From: Kluyvera cryocrescens NBRC 102467 | Lineage (GTDB): Bacteria > Pseudomonadota > Gammaproteobacteria > Enterobacterales > Enterobacteriaceae | NCBI RefSeq assembly: GCF_001571285.1 | Contig: NZ_BCTM01000012.1 | Coordinates: forward strand, 62,001 to 126,000 | Length of the DNA: 64,000 bases | Direction: 5' to 3' | Shown here: in pieces, positions 19,076 to 31,664 of the stretch | Position numbering within the stretch: the stretch's first letter is position 1 | Layout: each line of letters opens with the position of its first letter | Notes under the pieces: model-generated | What the model was told of the DNA's origin: nothing | The model's database searches: none | What the model saw: only the letters and a program-made list of their open reading frames with translations | Program-made: the position numbers and the translations under genes

Positions 19076-20584
19076 ATGGAAACCAAAGATCTGATTGTGA
19101 TAGGCGGCGGCATCAACGGCGCAGGCATTGCGGCAGACGCCGCTGGGCGTGGTTTATCCGTACTGATGCTGGAGGCCAGAGATCTGGCGTGCGCTACATC
19201 CAGCGCCAGTTCAAAGCTTATCCACGGCGGTCTTCGCTACCTTGAACACTATGAATTCCGCCTGGTCAGCGAAGCGCTGGCCGAGCGCGAAGTGCTGCTG
19301 AAAATGGCCCCACACATCGCGATTCCGATGCGTTTTCGTCTGCCGCACCGCCCGCACCTGCGTCCAGCCTGGATGATTCGCACGGGCCTGTTTATGTACG
19401 ATCATCTGGGTAAACGCACCAGCCTGCCGGCCTCCACCGGTGTGCGTTTTGGCACAGAATCGGTCCTGAAGCCTGAAATCGTGCGCGGTTTCGAATATTC
19501 CGACTGCTGGGTAGACGATGCCCGTCTGGTGTTAGCCAATGCGCAAATGGTGGTACAGAAAGGCGGTGAAGTCCGTACCCGTACGCGCGCCATCTCCGCC
19601 AAACGCGAAAATGGCCTGTGGATTGTGGAGGCGGAAGATATCGACAGCGGAGAACGCTTCCGCTGGCAGGCTCGCGGTTTGGTCAACGCCACCGGTCCGT
19701 GGGTGAAACAGTTCTTTGATGATGGCATGCAGCTCCCGTCACCGTATGGTATCCGCCTGATCAAGGGCAGCCATATCGTGGTGCCTCGGGTTCACACCCA
19801 GAAGCAGGCCTATATTCTGCAAAACGAAGATAAGCGTATCGTGTTTGTGATCCCGTGGATGGACGAGTTCTCCATCATCGGCACCACCGACGTCGAATAC
19901 CAGGGCGATCCGAAGAACGTGGAGATCGACGAAAGCGAGATTAACTACCTGCTGAAGGTCTACAACGGCCACTTTAAAAAACAGCTCGCCCGCGAAGATA
20001 TCGTCTGGACGTACTCCGGCGTGCGACCGCTGTGCGACGATGAATCCGACTCACCACAGGCCATCACCCGCGACTACACGCTGGACATTCATGATGACCA
20101 CGGCAAAGCGCCGCTGCTGTCGGTATTCGGTGGCAAACTCACCACCTACCGTAAGCTGGCAGAACACGCGCTGGAAAAACTGGCACCGTACTACCACGGT
20201 ATCGGACCTGCGTGGACCAAGGGTGCCGTCCTTCCCGGCGGTGAGATTGGCGGCGATCGCGATGATTACGCCGCGAAGCTACGCCGCCGCTACCCGTTTA
20301 TCACCGAATCACTGGCCCGTCATTATGCCCGCACTTACGGCAACAACAGCGAGCTGATTATTGGCGATGCGCGTGATATTGGCGGGCTAGGGGAGGATTT
20401 TGGTCATGAATTTTATGAAGCAGAGCTGCGTTACCTGGTACAACACGAATGGGTGCGCCGTTTGGACGATGCCATCTGGCGTCGTACCAAGCAGGGCATG
20501 TGGCTGAATGCCGAACAGCAGTCGCGTATCAGCGAATGGCTGGTGAAAACGCTGGGAAAGCCTGAGCTCTCGCTGGCGTCTTAA
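19076..20584 (+). CDS. glpD: GlpD, aerobic glycerol-3-phosphate dehydrogenase
   Basis: A 502-residue membrane-associated flavoprotein that oxidises glycerol-3-phosphate to dihydroxyacetone phosphate and reduces ubiquinone. The FAD-binding Rossmann motif is DLIVIGGGINGAGIAADAAGRG near the start. The conserved SSKLIHGGLRYLE and VFGGKLTTYRKLAEHAL are present. Two ATGs are in tandem; the second (METKDL) matches E. coli and sits 8 bases after GAGG, though the first (19073) is also usable. It is a single gene under GlpR and CRP sites. Confidence 0.97.
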   Translation: METKDLIVIGGGINGAGIAADAAGRGLSVLMLEARDLACATSSASSKLIHGGLRYLEHYEFRLVSEALAEREVLLKMAPHIAIPMRFRLPHRPHLRPAWMIRTGLFMYDHLGKRTSLPASTGVRFGTESVLKPEIVRGFEYSDCWVDDARLVLANAQMVVQKGGEVRTRTRAISAKRENGLWIVEAEDIDSGERFRWQARGLVNATGPWVKQFFDDGMQLPSPYGIRLIKGSHIVVPRVHTQKQAYILQNEDKRIVFVIPWMDEFSIIGTTDVEYQGDPKNVEIDESEINYLLKVYNGHFKKQLAREDIVWTYSGVRPLCDDESDSPQAITRDYTLDIHDDHGKAPLLSVFGGKLTTYRKLAEHALEKLAPYYHGIGPAWTKGAVLPGGEIGGDRDDYAAKLRRRYPFITESLARHYARTYGNNSELIIGDARDIGGLGEDFGHEFYEAELRYLVQHEWVRRLDDAIWRRTKQGMWLNAEQQSRISEWLVKTLGKPELSLAS

Positions 20585-20601
20585 TGACGTAAGACAATGA
20601 T

Positions 20602-20627
20602 AAAAAAACGGGGCCTGATGGCCCCGT
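20602..20627. terminator. terminator between glpD and glgP
   Basis: ACGGGGCC (20608-20615) pairs with GGCCCCGT (20620-20627) around TGAT. The seven A bases at 20602-20608 give a U tract for minus-strand transcripts, making this a good intrinsic terminator for the glg operon. It is weaker for glpD. Confidence 0.88.
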
Positions 20628-20633
20628 TGCTGT

Positions 20634-23081
20634 TTACAGCTTAACCGGCTCAATATGCCAGATGTTCTCGGCATACTCCTGAATCGTACGGTCAGAAGAG
20701 AAGTAACCCATGTTCGCAATGTTGTGCATCGCTTTGGTGGTCCACTGCTCAGGCTCGCGGTACAGTTCATCCACCTTGTCCTGACAGTCCACATAGCTGC
20801 GGAAGTCGGCCAGTACCTGGTAGTGGTCGCCAAAGTTGATCAGCGAATCCACCAGATCACGGTAGCGTCCGGGATCGTTCGGGCTAAATACGCCGGTGGC
20901 GATCTGCGTGAGTACCTGGCGCAGTTCAGCATCCTGCTCGTAGTAATCTCGCGGGCTGTAACCCTTACTGCGCAGCGCTTCCACTTCCTCTGCGGTATTA
21001 CCGAAGATAAAGAAGTTATCCGCCCCAACATGTTCTTGCATCTCAACGTTGGCACCGTCCAGCGTACCAATCGTTAACGCCCCATTGAGCGCAAACTTCA
21101 TGTTACTGGTCCCGGAAGCCTCGGTCCCCGCCAGCGAGATCTGCTCAGACAGATCCGCCGCCGGAATGATCATCTGCGCCAGGCTCACGCTGTAGTTCGG
21201 GATAAACACCACTTTTAGCTTGTCGCCAATCTGCGGATCGTTGTTGATCACATCCGCCACGTCGTTGATCAGGTGGATAATATGCTTCGCCATGTAGTAG
21301 GCCGAAGCGGCCTTCCCGGCGAAGATATTGACCCTTGGCACCCAGCCCGCGCTTGGATCGGCCTTGATGCGGTTGTAGCGCGCAATCACGTGCAGCACGT
21401 TCATCAACTGGCGTTTGTACTCGTGGATACGCTTGATTTGCACATCGAACAACGCCGTCGGGTTCACCACGACATTCAAATTCTGGGCAATAAAGGCGGC
21501 AAGGCGCTTTTTGTTTTCCAGCTTGGCGTGGTGCACCGCCTGGTTCACCTTCGGATAATCAATATGCTGTTCCAGCTCGCTGAGTTGGCTGAGGTCGGAA
21601 CGCCAGGTCTGGCCAATATTTTCATCCAGCACGCTGGAGAGCGCAGGATTCGCCAGCGCCAGCCAGCGACGTGGGGTCACGCCGTTGGTCACGTTGGTGA
21701 AGCGCATTGGGAAGATAGCGGCAAAATCAGCAAACAGCGACTGCACCATCAGATTCGAGTGCAGCTCGGAAACACCGTTGACCTTCTTACTCACCACCAC
21801 GGCCAGCCACGCCATACGCACGCGACGGCCGTTTGACTCATCGATGATAGAAGTGCGGCTCAGCAGACCCGTGTCATTCGGGTACTGTTCCTGCAGCGTC
21901 TTCAGGAAGTAGTCATTAATCTCGAAGATAATCTGCAGATGGCGCGGCAGAATTTTACCCAGCATATCCACCGGCCAGGTTTCCAGCGCTTCGCTCATCA
22001 AGGTGTGGTTGGTATAAGAGAAGACCTGGCAAGCCACCGAGAATGCCTCATCCCAGCTGAATTTATGCTCATCGATCAGCAGACGCATCAGCTCTGGAAT
22101 GGACAGCACCGGATGGGTGTCATTCAGGTGGATGGCAATTTTGTCCGCCAGGTTGGCATAGGTTTTATGCAACATGTAGTGGCGACTTAAAATATCCTGT
22201 ACCGTCGCCGACACCAGGAAATACTCCTGGCGCAGGCGCAGTTCGCGCCCGGAATAGGTCGAGTCATCCGGATAAAGAACCCGCGACACGTTTTCCGAGT
22301 GGTTTTTATCTTCTACCGCGGCGAAGTAGTCACCCTGGTTAAATTTACCGAGGTTGATTTCGCTACTGGCTTGGGCATTCCACAAGCGCAGCGTATTGGT
22401 GGCATCGGTATCATATCCAGGGATAATTTGGTCGTAAGCAACCGCGAGGATCTCTTCCGTCTCCAGCCAGCGGCTGGTTTTCCCTTCCATTTGCACGCGT
22501 CCGCCAAAACGCACTTTGTAACGGGTATTGTGACGCGGGAACTCCCACGGGTTACCGTACTCCAGCCAGTAGTCCGGGGACTCTTTTTGTCGCCCATCGA
22601 CGATATTCTGTTTAAACATGCCGTAGTCATAGCGGATACCGTAACCACGGCCCGGCAGCGCCAGGGTAGCCAGAGAGTCAAGGAAGCAGGCCGCCAGACG
22701 CCCTAAGCCGCCATTCCCCAGCCCGGGGTCATTCTCTTCATCAATCAGCTCTTCCAGATCTAATCCCATCTCCTCCAGCGCGTCTTTAACATCTTCGTAA
22801 AGCCCTAAAGATAACAGCGCATTGGAGAGCGTGCGGCCAATCAAAAACTCCATCGACAGGTAGTAGACCTGTCGTGTTTCCTGAGAAAGCTGGGCGCGGT
22901 TAGAGCGCAGCCAGCGCTCAACCAGACGGTCACGCACGGCAAACAGCGTGGCGTTCAGCCATTCGTGTTTGTTGGCGATCGCCGGGTCTTTCCCAATGAT
23001 AAACATCAGCTTATAGGCAATAGAATGCTTAAGTGCCTCAACGCTGAGGGTCGGTGATGCATACGAAAAAGGTGCATTCAT
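20634..23081 (-). CDS. glgP: GlgP, glycogen phosphorylase
   Basis: An 815-residue family GT35 phosphorylase, the same length as E. coli GlgP. It releases glucose-1-phosphate from glycogen outer chains, leaving limit branches for GlgX. The pyridoxal-phosphate lysine is in [14 protein letters not shown]. The sequences [17 protein letters not shown] and [13 protein letters not shown] are family hallmarks. It is the last gene of the glgBXCAP operon, 17 bases after glgA, and is followed by an intrinsic terminator. Confidence 0.97.
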   Translation of the reverse strand: MNAPFSYASPTLSVEALKHSIAYKLMFIIGKDPAIANKHEWLNATLFAVRDRLVERWLRSNRAQLSQETRQVYYLSMEFLIGRTLSNALLSLGLYEDVKDALEEMGLDLEELIDEENDPGLGNGGLGRLAACFLDSLATLALPGRGYGIRYDYGMFKQNIVDGRQKESPDYWLEYGNPWEFPRHNTRYKVRFGGRVQMEGKTSRWLETEEILAVAYDQIIPGYDTDATNTLRLWNAQASSEINLGKFNQGDYFAAVEDKNHSENVSRVLYPDDSTYSGRELRLRQEYFLVSATVQDILSRHYMLHKTYANLADKIAIHLNDTHPVLSIPELMRLLIDEHKFSWDEAFSVACQVFSYTNHTLMSEALETWPVDMLGKILPRHLQIIFEINDYFLKTLQEQYPNDTGLLSRTSIIDESNGRRVRMAWLAVVVSKKVNGVSELHSNLMVQSLFADFAAIFPMRFTNVTNGVTPRRWLALANPALSSVLDENIGQTWRSDLSQLSELEQHIDYPKVNQAVHHAKLENKKRLAAFIAQNLNVVVNPTALFDVQIKRIHEYKRQLMNVLHVIARYNRIKADPSAGWVPRVNIFAGKAASAYYMAKHIIHLINDVADVINNDPQIGDKLKVVFIPNYSVSLAQMIIPAADLSEQISLAGTEASGTSNMKFALNGALTIGTLDGANVEMQEHVGADNFFIFGNTAEEVEALRSKGYSPRDYYEQDAELRQVLTQIATGVFSPNDPGRYRDLVDSLINFGDHYQVLADFRSYVDCQDKVDELYREPEQWTTKAMHNIANMGYFSSDRTIQEYAENIWHIEPVKL

Positions 23082-23098
23082 AACTAAGATCCCCGTAG

Positions 23099-24532
23099 TT
23101 AGATCAGGCGTTGATAAAGCTCGCGATAAGAGTGCGCAGCAACCTGCCAGCTAAAATCCATGTTCATCGCCTGGCGCTGAACGTAGCGCCAGAGCGAAGG
23201 ACGAGACCATAATACGAAAGCACGACGAATGGCTCGCAGCAGCGACCAGGCGTTGCTGTCTTCGAAAACGAAACCGCTGGCAATACCATCGGCGAGGTTT
23301 TCCAGCGAGCTATCCGCAACGGTATCTGCAAGGCCACCGGTACGGCGGACCAGCGGCAGCGTGCCGTATTTCAAGCCATACAGCTGCGTTAAGCCGCAAG
23401 GTTCAAAGCGGCTCGGCACCAGGATAACGTCGGCGCCCCCGATAATGCGGTGCGAGAACGCTTCGTGATAACCAATTTGTACGCCCACCTGCCCCGGATG
23501 TTCGGCGGCGGCGGCGAGGAAACCTTGCTGTAAAACCGGATCGCCGGCCCCTAACAGCGCCAACTGGCCCCCCTGCTCAAGCAGCCCAGGCAGCGCTTCC
23601 AGCACCAAATCGAGACCTTTCTGACTGGTCAGGCGGCTGACCACGGCAAACAGCGGCGCGGTGTCACTCACTTTCAGCCCCATCGCTACCTGCAGTTGGC
23701 GTTTGTTCTCCGCCTTCTTCTCTAGCGTATCGCGACTGTAGCTGGCTGGCAGCAGCAGATCCTTTTCCGGACTCCAGACATTATCATCCACGCCGTTTAA
23801 GATCCCCGACAGGCGACCTTCCCGATGGCGCTGGCGCAGTAGCCCTTCCATCCCGTAGGCAAACTGCGGTTCGGTAATTTCACGGGCATAGGTCGGGCTA
23901 ACCGCCGTAATGTGGTCAGCGTAATAAAGGCCGGCCTTCAGGAACGAAATTTGTCCATGGAATTCCACCCCGTGCATATTGAAAAACTCGGCCGGGAGTT
24001 GGATTTCATCCATATGGTGGCCGTAAAACAGCCCCTGATACGCCAGATTATGTACGGTAAAGACCGACTTCGCCGGGCGGCCGCGGGCCGCCAGGTACGC
24101 TGGCGCCAGACCCGCGTGCCAGTCATGAGCGTGCACCACATCCGGACGCCAGAACGGATCTAATCCACAGGCCATTTCGCTGCCCACCCAGCCCAACAGC
24201 GCAAAACGCTTCACGTTGTCGGGATAAGCATTCTGGTTAGTGTCGTGATACGGGCTCCCTGGGCGATCGTAGAGATGCGGCGCATCAATCAGATAAATGC
24301 CGACCCCGTTGTAATGGCCGAACAACAGCGTAATGCGCCCGGCGAAGGTTTCACGGCGAGCGACCACTTTGGCATCCGGGATCCCGCGACGAATATCGGG
24401 GAACGCCGGTAGCAGTACGCGAGCATCGGTGCCATCAGCAATTTGTGCCGCCGGCAGCGCGCCAATCACATCCGCAAGTCCACCCGTTTTCAATAACGGG
24501 AACATCTCAGAACAAACGTGTAAAACCTGCAT
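23099..24532 (-). CDS. glgA: GlgA, glycogen synthase (ADP-glucose)
   Basis: A 477-residue GT5 glucosyltransferase that elongates alpha-1,4 chains from ADP-glucose. The N-terminal [13 protein letters not shown] loop binds ADP-glucose. The C-terminal half has [33 protein letters not shown]. Two ATGs are in tandem; the AGGAG is only 2 bases from the first (24535) but 5 from the second, and the second restores the E. coli start MQVLHVC. It starts inside the glgC stop codon region, implying translational coupling. Confidence 0.95.
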   Translation of the reverse strand: MQVLHVCSEMFPLLKTGGLADVIGALPAAQIADGTDARVLLPAFPDIRRGIPDAKVVARRETFAGRITLLFGHYNGVGIYLIDAPHLYDRPGSPYHDTNQNAYPDNVKRFALLGWVGSEMACGLDPFWRPDVVHAHDWHAGLAPAYLAARGRPAKSVFTVHNLAYQGLFYGHHMDEIQLPAEFFNMHGVEFHGQISFLKAGLYYADHITAVSPTYAREITEPQFAYGMEGLLRQRHREGRLSGILNGVDDNVWSPEKDLLLPASYSRDTLEKKAENKRQLQVAMGLKVSDTAPLFAVVSRLTSQKGLDLVLEALPGLLEQGGQLALLGAGDPVLQQGFLAAAAEHPGQVGVQIGYHEAFSHRIIGGADVILVPSRFEPCGLTQLYGLKYGTLPLVRRTGGLADTVADSSLENLADGIASGFVFEDSNAWSLLRAIRRAFVLWSRPSLWRYVQRQAMNMDFSWQVAAHSYRELYQRLI

Positions 24533-25827
24533 CATCGCTCCTGTTTGTACCCCAGCTGCCGCAGCATCTCGCGCGTGACCAGCACGATCCCTTCTTCTGA
24601 ACGGTGGAAGCGACGCGCATCTTCTTCCGCATCTTCACCGATCACCATACCTTCCGGGATCACGCAGGCCCTGTCGATTACGCAGCGGCGCAGGCGCGAG
24701 GAACGTCCAACCCAGACGTCTGGCAATAAGACTGCCGAATCAATATTACAAAATGAATTCACGCGCACGTGGGGGAACAGCACTGACTGCACCACCACCG
24801 AGCCTGAAATAATACAGCCGCCGGATACCAGCGAGTTCAGCGTCATCCCATGGCTGCCGGAACGGTCCTGAACAAATTTCGCCGGAGGCAAAGACTCCAT
24901 ATGCGTACGGATAGGCCAGTGCTGGTCGTACATATCCAGCTCAGGCGTGACGGACGCGAGATCGAGGTTCGCTTTCCAGTAGGCTTCCAGCGTCCCCACA
25001 TCACGCCAGTAAGGTTCGGCATGGGGATCGGACTGCACGCAGGACAGCGGGAAAGGATGTGCATAAGCCGCGCCAGCTTTGGTAATTTTAGGAATTAAAT
25101 CTTTGCCGAAATCGTGGCTGGAATTTTCATCGCTGTCATCCTGCTCCAGCAGCTCATAAAGATAATCAGCATCAAAGACATAGATCCCCATACTGGCGAG
25201 GGACTTGGTCGGGTCACCCGGCATCGCCGGAGGATTTGCCGGTTTTTCCACGAAGTCGATAATCTTTTCGTTCTCATCGACCGCCATCACGCCAAACGCC
25301 GGTGCCTCTTCAATGGGCACGGGAATGCACGCCACGGTGCAGCGCGCGCCTTTTTCGACATGGTCGATAAGCATGCGCGAGTAATCTTGTTTGTAGATAT
25401 GGTCACCGGCCAGGATAACCACATATTCCGCTTTATAGCGGCGGATAATATCGAGGTTCTGCGTCACCGCATCGGCAGTGCCGCGATACCAGTTTTCGCC
25501 ATGCATTCGCTGCTGAGCCGGCAGCAGATCGACGAATTCATTCATCTCTTCGCTGAACAAAGACCAGCCGCGCTGGATGTGCTGTACGAGCGTATGTGAT
25601 TGATATTGGGTAATAACGCCGATACGACGGATCCCGGAATTCAGACAGTTTGATAGCGCAAAATCGATAATGCGGAATTTGCCGCCAAAGTGGACCGCCG
25701 GTTTTGCCCGTTTATTGGTGAGATCCTTCAGTCGTGTGCCGCGTCCGCCTGCCAGAATCAGGGCGACGGATTTGATAGGCAACTGGCGAGCCAGCATTAA
25801 GGGATCGTTTTTTTCTAGCCTAACCAT
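24532..25827 (-). CDS. glgC: GlgC, ADP-glucose pyrophosphorylase
   Basis: A 431-residue nucleotidyltransferase, E. coli length, catalysing the committed step of glycogen synthesis: ATP plus glucose-1-phosphate to ADP-glucose. The N-terminal signature [34 protein letters not shown] is intact. The C-terminal left-handed helix region has hexapeptide-like repeats ([40 protein letters not shown]). The family enzyme is allosteric: activated by fructose-1,6-bisphosphate, inhibited by AMP. It is preceded by a 79-base gap holding two 11-base direct repeats. Confidence 0.97.
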   Translation of the reverse strand: MVRLEKNDPLMLARQLPIKSVALILAGGRGTRLKDLTNKRAKPAVHFGGKFRIIDFALSNCLNSGIRRIGVITQYQSHTLVQHIQRGWSLFSEEMNEFVDLLPAQQRMHGENWYRGTADAVTQNLDIIRRYKAEYVVILAGDHIYKQDYSRMLIDHVEKGARCTVACIPVPIEEAPAFGVMAVDENEKIIDFVEKPANPPAMPGDPTKSLASMGIYVFDADYLYELLEQDDSDENSSHDFGKDLIPKITKAGAAYAHPFPLSCVQSDPHAEPYWRDVGTLEAYWKANLDLASVTPELDMYDQHWPIRTHMESLPPAKFVQDRSGSHGMTLNSLVSGGCIISGSVVVQSVLFPHVRVNSFCNIDSAVLLPDVWVGRSSRLRRCVIDRACVIPEGMVIGEDAEEDARRFHRSEEGIVLVTREMLRQLGYKQER

Positions 25828-25906
25828 GATTAACTCCTTTTGTTGCTCGTCCTTCCGGGTAATAAGGTTTCCCAGCGCTACCGCCGGGTTCCGGGTAATT
25901 CAGAGA

Positions 25907-27889
25907 CTATGACCTTTGAAATACGCACACTCCGTGCGCGGGCCCATGCCAGACATCCATGATCGCCGGGTTAGCATCCCCGGCGAAGGGGGAAACGGCG
26001 CGCCATTCCCCCACGGGTAACGTTAGACTTGCCACGTCTTGTGTTGCATTTATCGTCATCAGCCATTGATGAGAAAGCAGAACCTGCATCTGATGCACAC
26101 CATGCTGCCACTCATCTGCACTGAGCGGCTGTCCATCCCGGTTGAGCCACTGAACGTTGCCGTCGCCATCCTGCCACCAACAGTCGTCGGTTAAAGCCGG
26201 GATCTGCTGTCGCAGGTGAATTAAGGCTGCGGTAAAGTCCGTCAGCACATCATCCGCATTTTCCCAATCAAGCCAGGTCAAGGCATTGTCCTGGCAGTAG
26301 GCATTGTTATTCCCCTGCTGGCTGTGGCCATGCTCATCACCGGCCAACAGCATTGGCGTTCCCTGCGATAGCAGCATCGTGGCCAGCAGCGCCTGAACGC
26401 TTGCCTGCCGACGTGCCAGCACCTCAGGAGACGCATCTAATCCTTCTATACCATGATTATTGCTATGGTTATTGCTCGTCCCGTCGCGGTTTTCTTCACC
26501 ATTCGCGTCATTGTGCTTGTGGTTGAAACTGACGCAATCACGCAGCGTAAAACCATCATGCGCAGTCAGCAGATTGATAGCTGCACTCGGGCGTCGCTCC
26601 TGGCGCTGAAAAACATCGCTTGAGGCAGCAAAGCGTTGGGCAAAATCGCCCAGTGAAAGCGACTCCTCAAGCCAGAATCGGCGCACCGCATCGCGAAAAT
26701 GATCATTCCACTCGCTAAACGGCGGAGGGAAATTCCCCACCTGATAGCCGCCGTCACCAATATCCCACGGCTCCGCAATCAGCTTTACCTGCGAGAGCAC
26801 CGGATCGTCATGAATCGCGTTAAACAACGGCGCATCCTGGCGATAGCCCGGCGTCCGGCCCATCACCGACGCTAAATCAAAGCGAAAACCATCAACATGG
26901 CACACGTCTACCCAAAACCGCAGGCACTGACGGGCATACTCCACAACGCCCGGGTGGCTGAGGTTCAGCGTGTTGCCGCAGCCGGTCCAGTTGTGATAAT
27001 CGCCATCCTCTCTTAACCAATAATAGCTACGGTTATCGATCCCCCGCAGCGAGAACGTCTGACAGTGAAGATCCAGCTCAGCGCTGTGGTTTAACACCAC
27101 GTCGAGGATCACCTCGATTCCGGCCTTATGCAGCGCTTTCACCGCGTCGCGAAACTCATCCAGCGCCCGTTCTGGCTGGCAGGCGTAACGCGGCGCTAGC
27201 GCAAACATGGCCAGCGGGTTGTAGCCCCAGTAGTTTTTTAGCCCCATCTGCTGCAGGCGCGGCTCGTTGGCAAAATGCGCCACCGGCAGCAGTTCGAGCG
27301 CGCTAATGCCCAACCGCTTGAGATAGTCAATCATCAGCGGATGACTCAGCGCCTTATAGGTGCCGCGAATCGCTTCCGGTAATCCCGGATGGCGATAGGT
27401 CAGCCCTTTCACGTGCGCTTCGTAGATAACGGTTTTGCCCCACGGCGTACGCGGTGCCGCGTCGTCCTGCCAGTCATAGTTCAGATCAACGACCACGGAT
27501 TTCGGCGCAATCTCCGCGGTATCCCGTTCATCCGGCGTATCGTAGCCGTCATGAAAACGCGGATCGTCGATAGGGTCGCCTTCTGCGCGAAAGCAGCACG
27601 GATCGAGCAGCAGCTTTGCCGGGTTGAAGCGGTAACCCTGCTGCGGATCCCACGGGCCATGTACCCGATAACCGTAGCGCAAACCAGGACGCGCTTGCGC
27701 TAAATAGCCGTGCCAGACATCGCCGCTGCGCGCGGGCAGGTCATAGCGCGATTCATTGCCCTGCGCGTCAAATACGCAGAGTTCCACCCGCTGCGCATGG
27801 GCTGAAAAGAGCGTGAAGTTCACGCCCTCGCCATCAAAACTGGCGCCTAGCGGCGCGGGTTGCCCTGCTGCGAGCTGGCCCATGATCAA
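25907..27889 (-). CDS. glgX: GlgX, glycogen debranching enzyme
   Basis: A 660-residue GH13 isoamylase-type enzyme (E. coli 657) that hydrolyses alpha-1,6 branches of limit glycogen left by GlgP. It has an N-terminal CBM48-like domain ([33 protein letters not shown]). The GH13 regions can be read as [20 protein letters not shown] (nucleophile Asp), IAEPWD (acid/base Glu) and [12 protein letters not shown] (Asp). Its start overlaps the glgB stop by four bases (ATGA), so the two are translationally coupled. Confidence 0.97.
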   Translation of the reverse strand: MIMGQLAAGQPAPLGASFDGEGVNFTLFSAHAQRVELCVFDAQGNESRYDLPARSGDVWHGYLAQARPGLRYGYRVHGPWDPQQGYRFNPAKLLLDPCCFRAEGDPIDDPRFHDGYDTPDERDTAEIAPKSVVVDLNYDWQDDAAPRTPWGKTVIYEAHVKGLTYRHPGLPEAIRGTYKALSHPLMIDYLKRLGISALELLPVAHFANEPRLQQMGLKNYWGYNPLAMFALAPRYACQPERALDEFRDAVKALHKAGIEVILDVVLNHSAELDLHCQTFSLRGIDNRSYYWLREDGDYHNWTGCGNTLNLSHPGVVEYARQCLRFWVDVCHVDGFRFDLASVMGRTPGYRQDAPLFNAIHDDPVLSQVKLIAEPWDIGDGGYQVGNFPPPFSEWNDHFRDAVRRFWLEESLSLGDFAQRFAASSDVFQRQERRPSAAINLLTAHDGFTLRDCVSFNHKHNDANGEENRDGTSNNHSNNHGIEGLDASPEVLARRQASVQALLATMLLSQGTPMLLAGDEHGHSQQGNNNAYCQDNALTWLDWENADDVLTDFTAALIHLRQQIPALTDDCWWQDGDGNVQWLNRDGQPLSADEWQHGVHQMQVLLSHQWLMTINATQDVASLTLPVGEWRAVSPFAGDANPAIMDVWHGPAHGVCVFQRS

Positions 27890-30072
27890 TCCCCTTCCCG
27901 CACCAACCAGAGAGTCGACAGCGGCGGCAGCGTCAAACTCAGCGACTGCGCGCGCCCGTGGCTTTCGATCATATCGCTGCGCACTTCACCGCCGTTTCCG
28001 GCGTTGCTGCCGTGATAGTGGCCTGAGTCGCTGTTTAGCACTTCACGCCAGCGGCCCGGCTGATTGATACCAAAGCGATAACCGTAACGTGGAACCGGCG
28101 TAAAGTTGCTGACCACGATGATTTCGTTACCGTCTCTGTCGCGACGGACAAACGCAAACACCGAACGTTCATGATCGTCGACCACCAGCCACTCAAAGCC
28201 GTACGGGTCGAAGTCCAGCTCGTGCATGGCCTTATGGTGGCGATAGGTATGGTTGAGGTCGCGCACCAGACGCTGAACCCCGTTATGCCAGTTATCACCG
28301 CCCTCCAGCAGATGCCAGTCGAGGCTGCCGTCAAAGTTCCACTCGCGGCCCTGAGCAAACTCATCGCCCATAAACAGCAGCTTCTTGCCCGGGAAAGCGA
28401 ACATCCAGCCGTAGTAGGCGCGCAGGTTGGCAAATTTCTGCCACGCATCGCCCGGCATACGATCCAAAATCGATTTTTTACCGTGAACCACTTCGTCATG
28501 CGACAGCGGCAACACGAAATTCTCCGTGTAGTTGTACAGCATGCCAAAGGTCATTTTGTCGTGATGGTACTGACGGTGAACCGGGTCGAGCTTCATGTAA
28601 TCGAGGGTGTCGTGCATCCAGCCCAGGTTCCATTTAAACCAAAAGCCCAGGCCGCCCATATCCGCGGGACGCGACACGCCGGCAAAGTCCGTTGACTCTT
28701 CCGCCATCGTCACCGCACCGGGTACCTGTTCGCCCAGCACGCGGTTGGTATTGCGCAGGAATTCGATGGCCTCAAGGTTTTCGCGGCCGCCAAATTCATT
28801 TGGGATCCACTCCCCGTCCTTACGAGAGTAGTCGCGGTAAATCATCGATGCCACTGCATCCACGCGCAGCGCATCAATGCCAAAACGTTCCACCCAGTAC
28901 AGGGCGTTACCGACCAGGAAATTGCTCACTTCGCGGCGACCGTAGTTATAGATCAGGGTATTCCAGTCCTGATGGTAGCCTTCGCGCGGGTCGCTGTGCT
29001 CATAGAGGTTGGTGCCGTCAAATTCTGCCAGCGCAAAATCATCCGAGGGGAAATGCCCTGGAACCCAGTCAAGAATGACGCTGAGCCCGGCGGCGTGCGC
29101 AGCATTAATGAAATAGCGGAAGTCTTCGCGGGTGCCGAAGCGGCGGGTTGGCGCATACAGTCCAGTAGGCTGATAGCCCCAGCTACCATCGAAGGGGTGT
29201 TCGTTAACCGGCAGCAGCTCCAGATGGGTAAAGCCCATCCATTTGGCGTACGGAACCAGTTCATCAGCCAGTTCGCGATAGCTCAGCCAGAAATTGTTGT
29301 CGGTGTGGCGACGCCATGAGCCCAGGTGCACTTCGTAGATAGAGATCGCCGCATCAAGCTGATTGGCTTTTTTCCGCGCGTCGCTTTGTTCAACTTTCGG
29401 CGGTAGGCCGCAGATCAGCGAGGCGGTGTCCGGACGCATTTGCGCTTCAAAGGCATACGGGTCGGCCTTCACGCGCAGCGTACCATTGGCGTCGATCATC
29501 TCGAATTTATACAACTGCCCGTTGTGCGCTCCGGGAATAAACAACTCCCAGATCCCCGTCTCCCGACGCAGGCGCATCGGATGGCGACGCCCATCCCAGT
29601 AGTTAAACTGCCCGACCACGGAAACGCGGCGCGCATTAGGTGCCCAGACGGCAAAGCGGGTTCCGGTGACGCCATCCATGGTATCCGCATGTGCGCCCAG
29701 GGTTTCATATGGACGTAAATGGGTCCCCTCAGACAGCAGCCACGCATCCATTTCCTGGAGCAACGGACCAAAGCTATAGGGATCGTCAATCAGGTTCTGC
29801 TGGCCATGCCAAACGACAGCCAACTGATAACGAAAGAAATTTTTACGGCGCGGCAGAATACCGCAAAAGAAACCGCGTGCGTCTACGCACTCCAGTTGGC
29901 CAACTTTACGCCCGGTTTTAGGTTCAATAACCCAAACTTCGGTCGCGTCGGGCAACAGTGCCCGGACTTCCAGTCCCGACTCCGTTCGGTGCATCCCTAA
30001 TACAGAAAATGGATCCGCAAAATGGCCTGCAATCAGCGCGTTAATCACGTCTCTATCAATACGATCGGACAT
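27886..30072 (-). CDS. glgB: GlgB, 1,4-alpha-glucan branching enzyme
   Basis: A 728-residue GH13 branching enzyme, the same length as E. coli GlgB. It has two N-terminal CBM48-like modules (residues about 1-225), then the catalytic barrel with [18 protein letters not shown] (nucleophile Asp), TMAEESTDF (Glu) and [12 protein letters not shown] (Asp), and a C-terminal beta domain. It introduces alpha-1,6 branches into glycogen. It is the first gene of glgBXCAP. Its upstream region holds a small inverted repeat but no operator I can name. Confidence 0.97.
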   Translation of the reverse strand: MSDRIDRDVINALIAGHFADPFSVLGMHRTESGLEVRALLPDATEVWVIEPKTGRKVGQLECVDARGFFCGILPRRKNFFRYQLAVVWHGQQNLIDDPYSFGPLLQEMDAWLLSEGTHLRPYETLGAHADTMDGVTGTRFAVWAPNARRVSVVGQFNYWDGRRHPMRLRRETGIWELFIPGAHNGQLYKFEMIDANGTLRVKADPYAFEAQMRPDTASLICGLPPKVEQSDARKKANQLDAAISIYEVHLGSWRRHTDNNFWLSYRELADELVPYAKWMGFTHLELLPVNEHPFDGSWGYQPTGLYAPTRRFGTREDFRYFINAAHAAGLSVILDWVPGHFPSDDFALAEFDGTNLYEHSDPREGYHQDWNTLIYNYGRREVSNFLVGNALYWVERFGIDALRVDAVASMIYRDYSRKDGEWIPNEFGGRENLEAIEFLRNTNRVLGEQVPGAVTMAEESTDFAGVSRPADMGGLGFWFKWNLGWMHDTLDYMKLDPVHRQYHHDKMTFGMLYNYTENFVLPLSHDEVVHGKKSILDRMPGDAWQKFANLRAYYGWMFAFPGKKLLFMGDEFAQGREWNFDGSLDWHLLEGGDNWHNGVQRLVRDLNHTYRHHKAMHELDFDPYGFEWLVVDDHERSVFAFVRRDRDGNEIIVVSNFTPVPRYGYRFGINQPGRWREVLNSDSGHYHGSNAGNGGEVRSDMIESHGRAQSLSLTLPPLSTLWLVREGD

Positions 30073-30185
30073 GTTTCATCATCCTTTGTTTTTGTGTCGC
30101 CTCAATCCAATGTAAATGGCGACATTTGTGACCCGAACGGTGCAGCACAAAAAAGAGTGCTTTCTCGGCTCCATTCAACCTTCAG

Positions 30186-30204
30186 TCAAGGTGATAGACC
30201 TTGA
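30186..30204. repeat. short inverted repeat upstream of glgB
   Basis: TCAAGGT (30186-30192) and ACCTTGA (30198-30204) form a 7-bp inverted repeat around five bases, about 115 bases before the glgB start. It could be a regulatory palindrome or part of the leader; no known operator is recognised. The rest of the glgB-asd gap shows only the asd terminator. Confidence 0.4.
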
Positions 30205-30278
30205 TTAAAGCATAGCCAACGCTTTACCTGACTCCTGATAGAAAATTAAACATATCTGCGTTTACTCCTTGTATTACG

Positions 30279-30306
30279 CAAAAAAAAGGGGTGATTCACC
30301 ACCCCT
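30279..30306 (-). terminator. intrinsic terminator of asd
   Basis: On the minus strand AGGGGTG pairs with CACCCCT and is followed by an unbroken T run (complement of the A run at 30280-30287). It lies 17 bases after the asd stop. Confidence 0.92.
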
Positions 30307-30323
30307 CATCAATGAACAAATGT

Positions 30324-31430
30324 TTACGCCAACTGACGCAGCATGCGGCGCAGCGGCTCGGCGGCGCCCCACAGAAGCTGGTCGCCGACGGTGAAAGCAG
30401 AAAGATACTCCGGCCCCATGTTCAGCTTACGCAGACGCCCAACTGGCGTGGTCAGCGTACCGGTCACCGCTGCAGGCGTTAATTCACGCATGGTGATTTC
30501 ACGATCGTTTGGAATCACTTTCGCCCACGGGTTATGCGCCGCCAGTAATTCCTCCACAGAATTTATGGAAATATCTTTTTTCAATTTCAGGGTGAATGCC
30601 TGGCTATGGCAACGCAGTGCGCCAACGCGCACGCACAGGCCATCAACCGGGATAACCGAGGAGGTAGCGAGAATTTTGTTGGTCTCAGCCTGACCTTTCC
30701 ACTCTTCACGGCTCTGGCCGTTGTCGAGCTGCTTGTCGATCCACGGAATCAGGCTGCCCGCCAGCGGAACGCCAAAGTTATCTACCGCCAGATCGCCGCT
30801 ACGGGTCAGGGTAGTCACTTTACGTTCGATCTCGAGGATGGCGGATGCCGGGTCTGCCAGTTCGCTGGCAACGTGGTGATGCAGTTGCCCCATCTGGGTC
30901 AGCAGTTCACGCATATGGCGCGCACCGCCGCCGGAAGCTGCCTGATAAGTAGCGACGGACGCCCACTCAACCAGATCATTGGCGAACAGGCCGCCCAGTG
31001 ACATCAGCATCAGGCTGACGGTGCAGTTGCCGCCAACAAAGGTTTTCACGCCGTTGTTCAGACCATCGGTGATCACCTGCTGGTTGACCGGGTCGAGGAT
31101 GATGATGGCGTCGTCTTTCATGCGCAGCGAAGAGGCTGCGTCAATCCAGTAGCCCTGCCAGCCGCTTTCACGAAGCTTCGGATAGATTTCGTTGGTATAA
31201 TCTCCGCCCTGACAGGTGACGATAATGTCGAGCGCCTTCAGCGCTTCAAGATCGAAAGCATCCTGAAGCGTACCTCCAGTGCTGCCGCCAAACGTTGGCG
31301 CAGCTTGACCTAACTGAGAGGTAGAGAAGAAGACCGGGCGAATGGCGTCAAAATCGCGCTCTTCCACCATGCGTTGCATGAGTACAGAGCCGACCATCCC
31401 GCGCCAGCCGATAAAACCAACATTTTTCAT
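30324..31430 (-). CDS. asd: Asd, aspartate-semialdehyde dehydrogenase
   Basis: A 368-residue enzyme (E. coli 367; one extra Gly in GGSTGGTLQ) that reduces aspartyl phosphate to aspartate semialdehyde, the branch point to lysine/diaminopimelate, threonine and methionine. The NADP motif [18 protein letters not shown] opens the protein. The catalytic cysteine is Cys136 in [11 protein letters not shown]. The conserved [13 protein letters not shown] follows later. It is a single gene with its own terminator, divergent from yhgN, and essential for cell-wall diaminopimelate in this group. Confidence 0.97.
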   Translation of the reverse strand: MKNVGFIGWRGMVGSVLMQRMVEERDFDAIRPVFFSTSQLGQAAPTFGGSTGGTLQDAFDLEALKALDIIVTCQGGDYTNEIYPKLRESGWQGYWIDAASSLRMKDDAIIILDPVNQQVITDGLNNGVKTFVGGNCTVSLMLMSLGGLFANDLVEWASVATYQAASGGGARHMRELLTQMGQLHHHVASELADPASAILEIERKVTTLTRSGDLAVDNFGVPLAGSLIPWIDKQLDNGQSREEWKGQAETNKILATSSVIPVDGLCVRVGALRCHSQAFTLKLKKDISINSVEELLAAHNPWAKVIPNDREITMRELTPAAVTGTLTTPVGRLRKLNMGPEYLSAFTVGDQLLWGAAEPLRRMLRQLA

Positions 31431-31664
31431 AGCGTATTTTCCTGCAGATATGTGTGCTGTTTATGCTTGCCAGTCCCACTGGCCATCCCATCACATTACA
31501 AAAAGCAGCTAAAGTCGCAAGTGAAATTAATCAATGATTGCGCAGCAATCAGAAATGCAACTTATTCCCCCGACCCTGGGGGCCACATTTACCCTCGTCA
31601 GAATCCATGGCAAGGGTGATGCGTAGAGCAGAAAGTCCTTAACGATTATCAGGGAATTTGAGTC

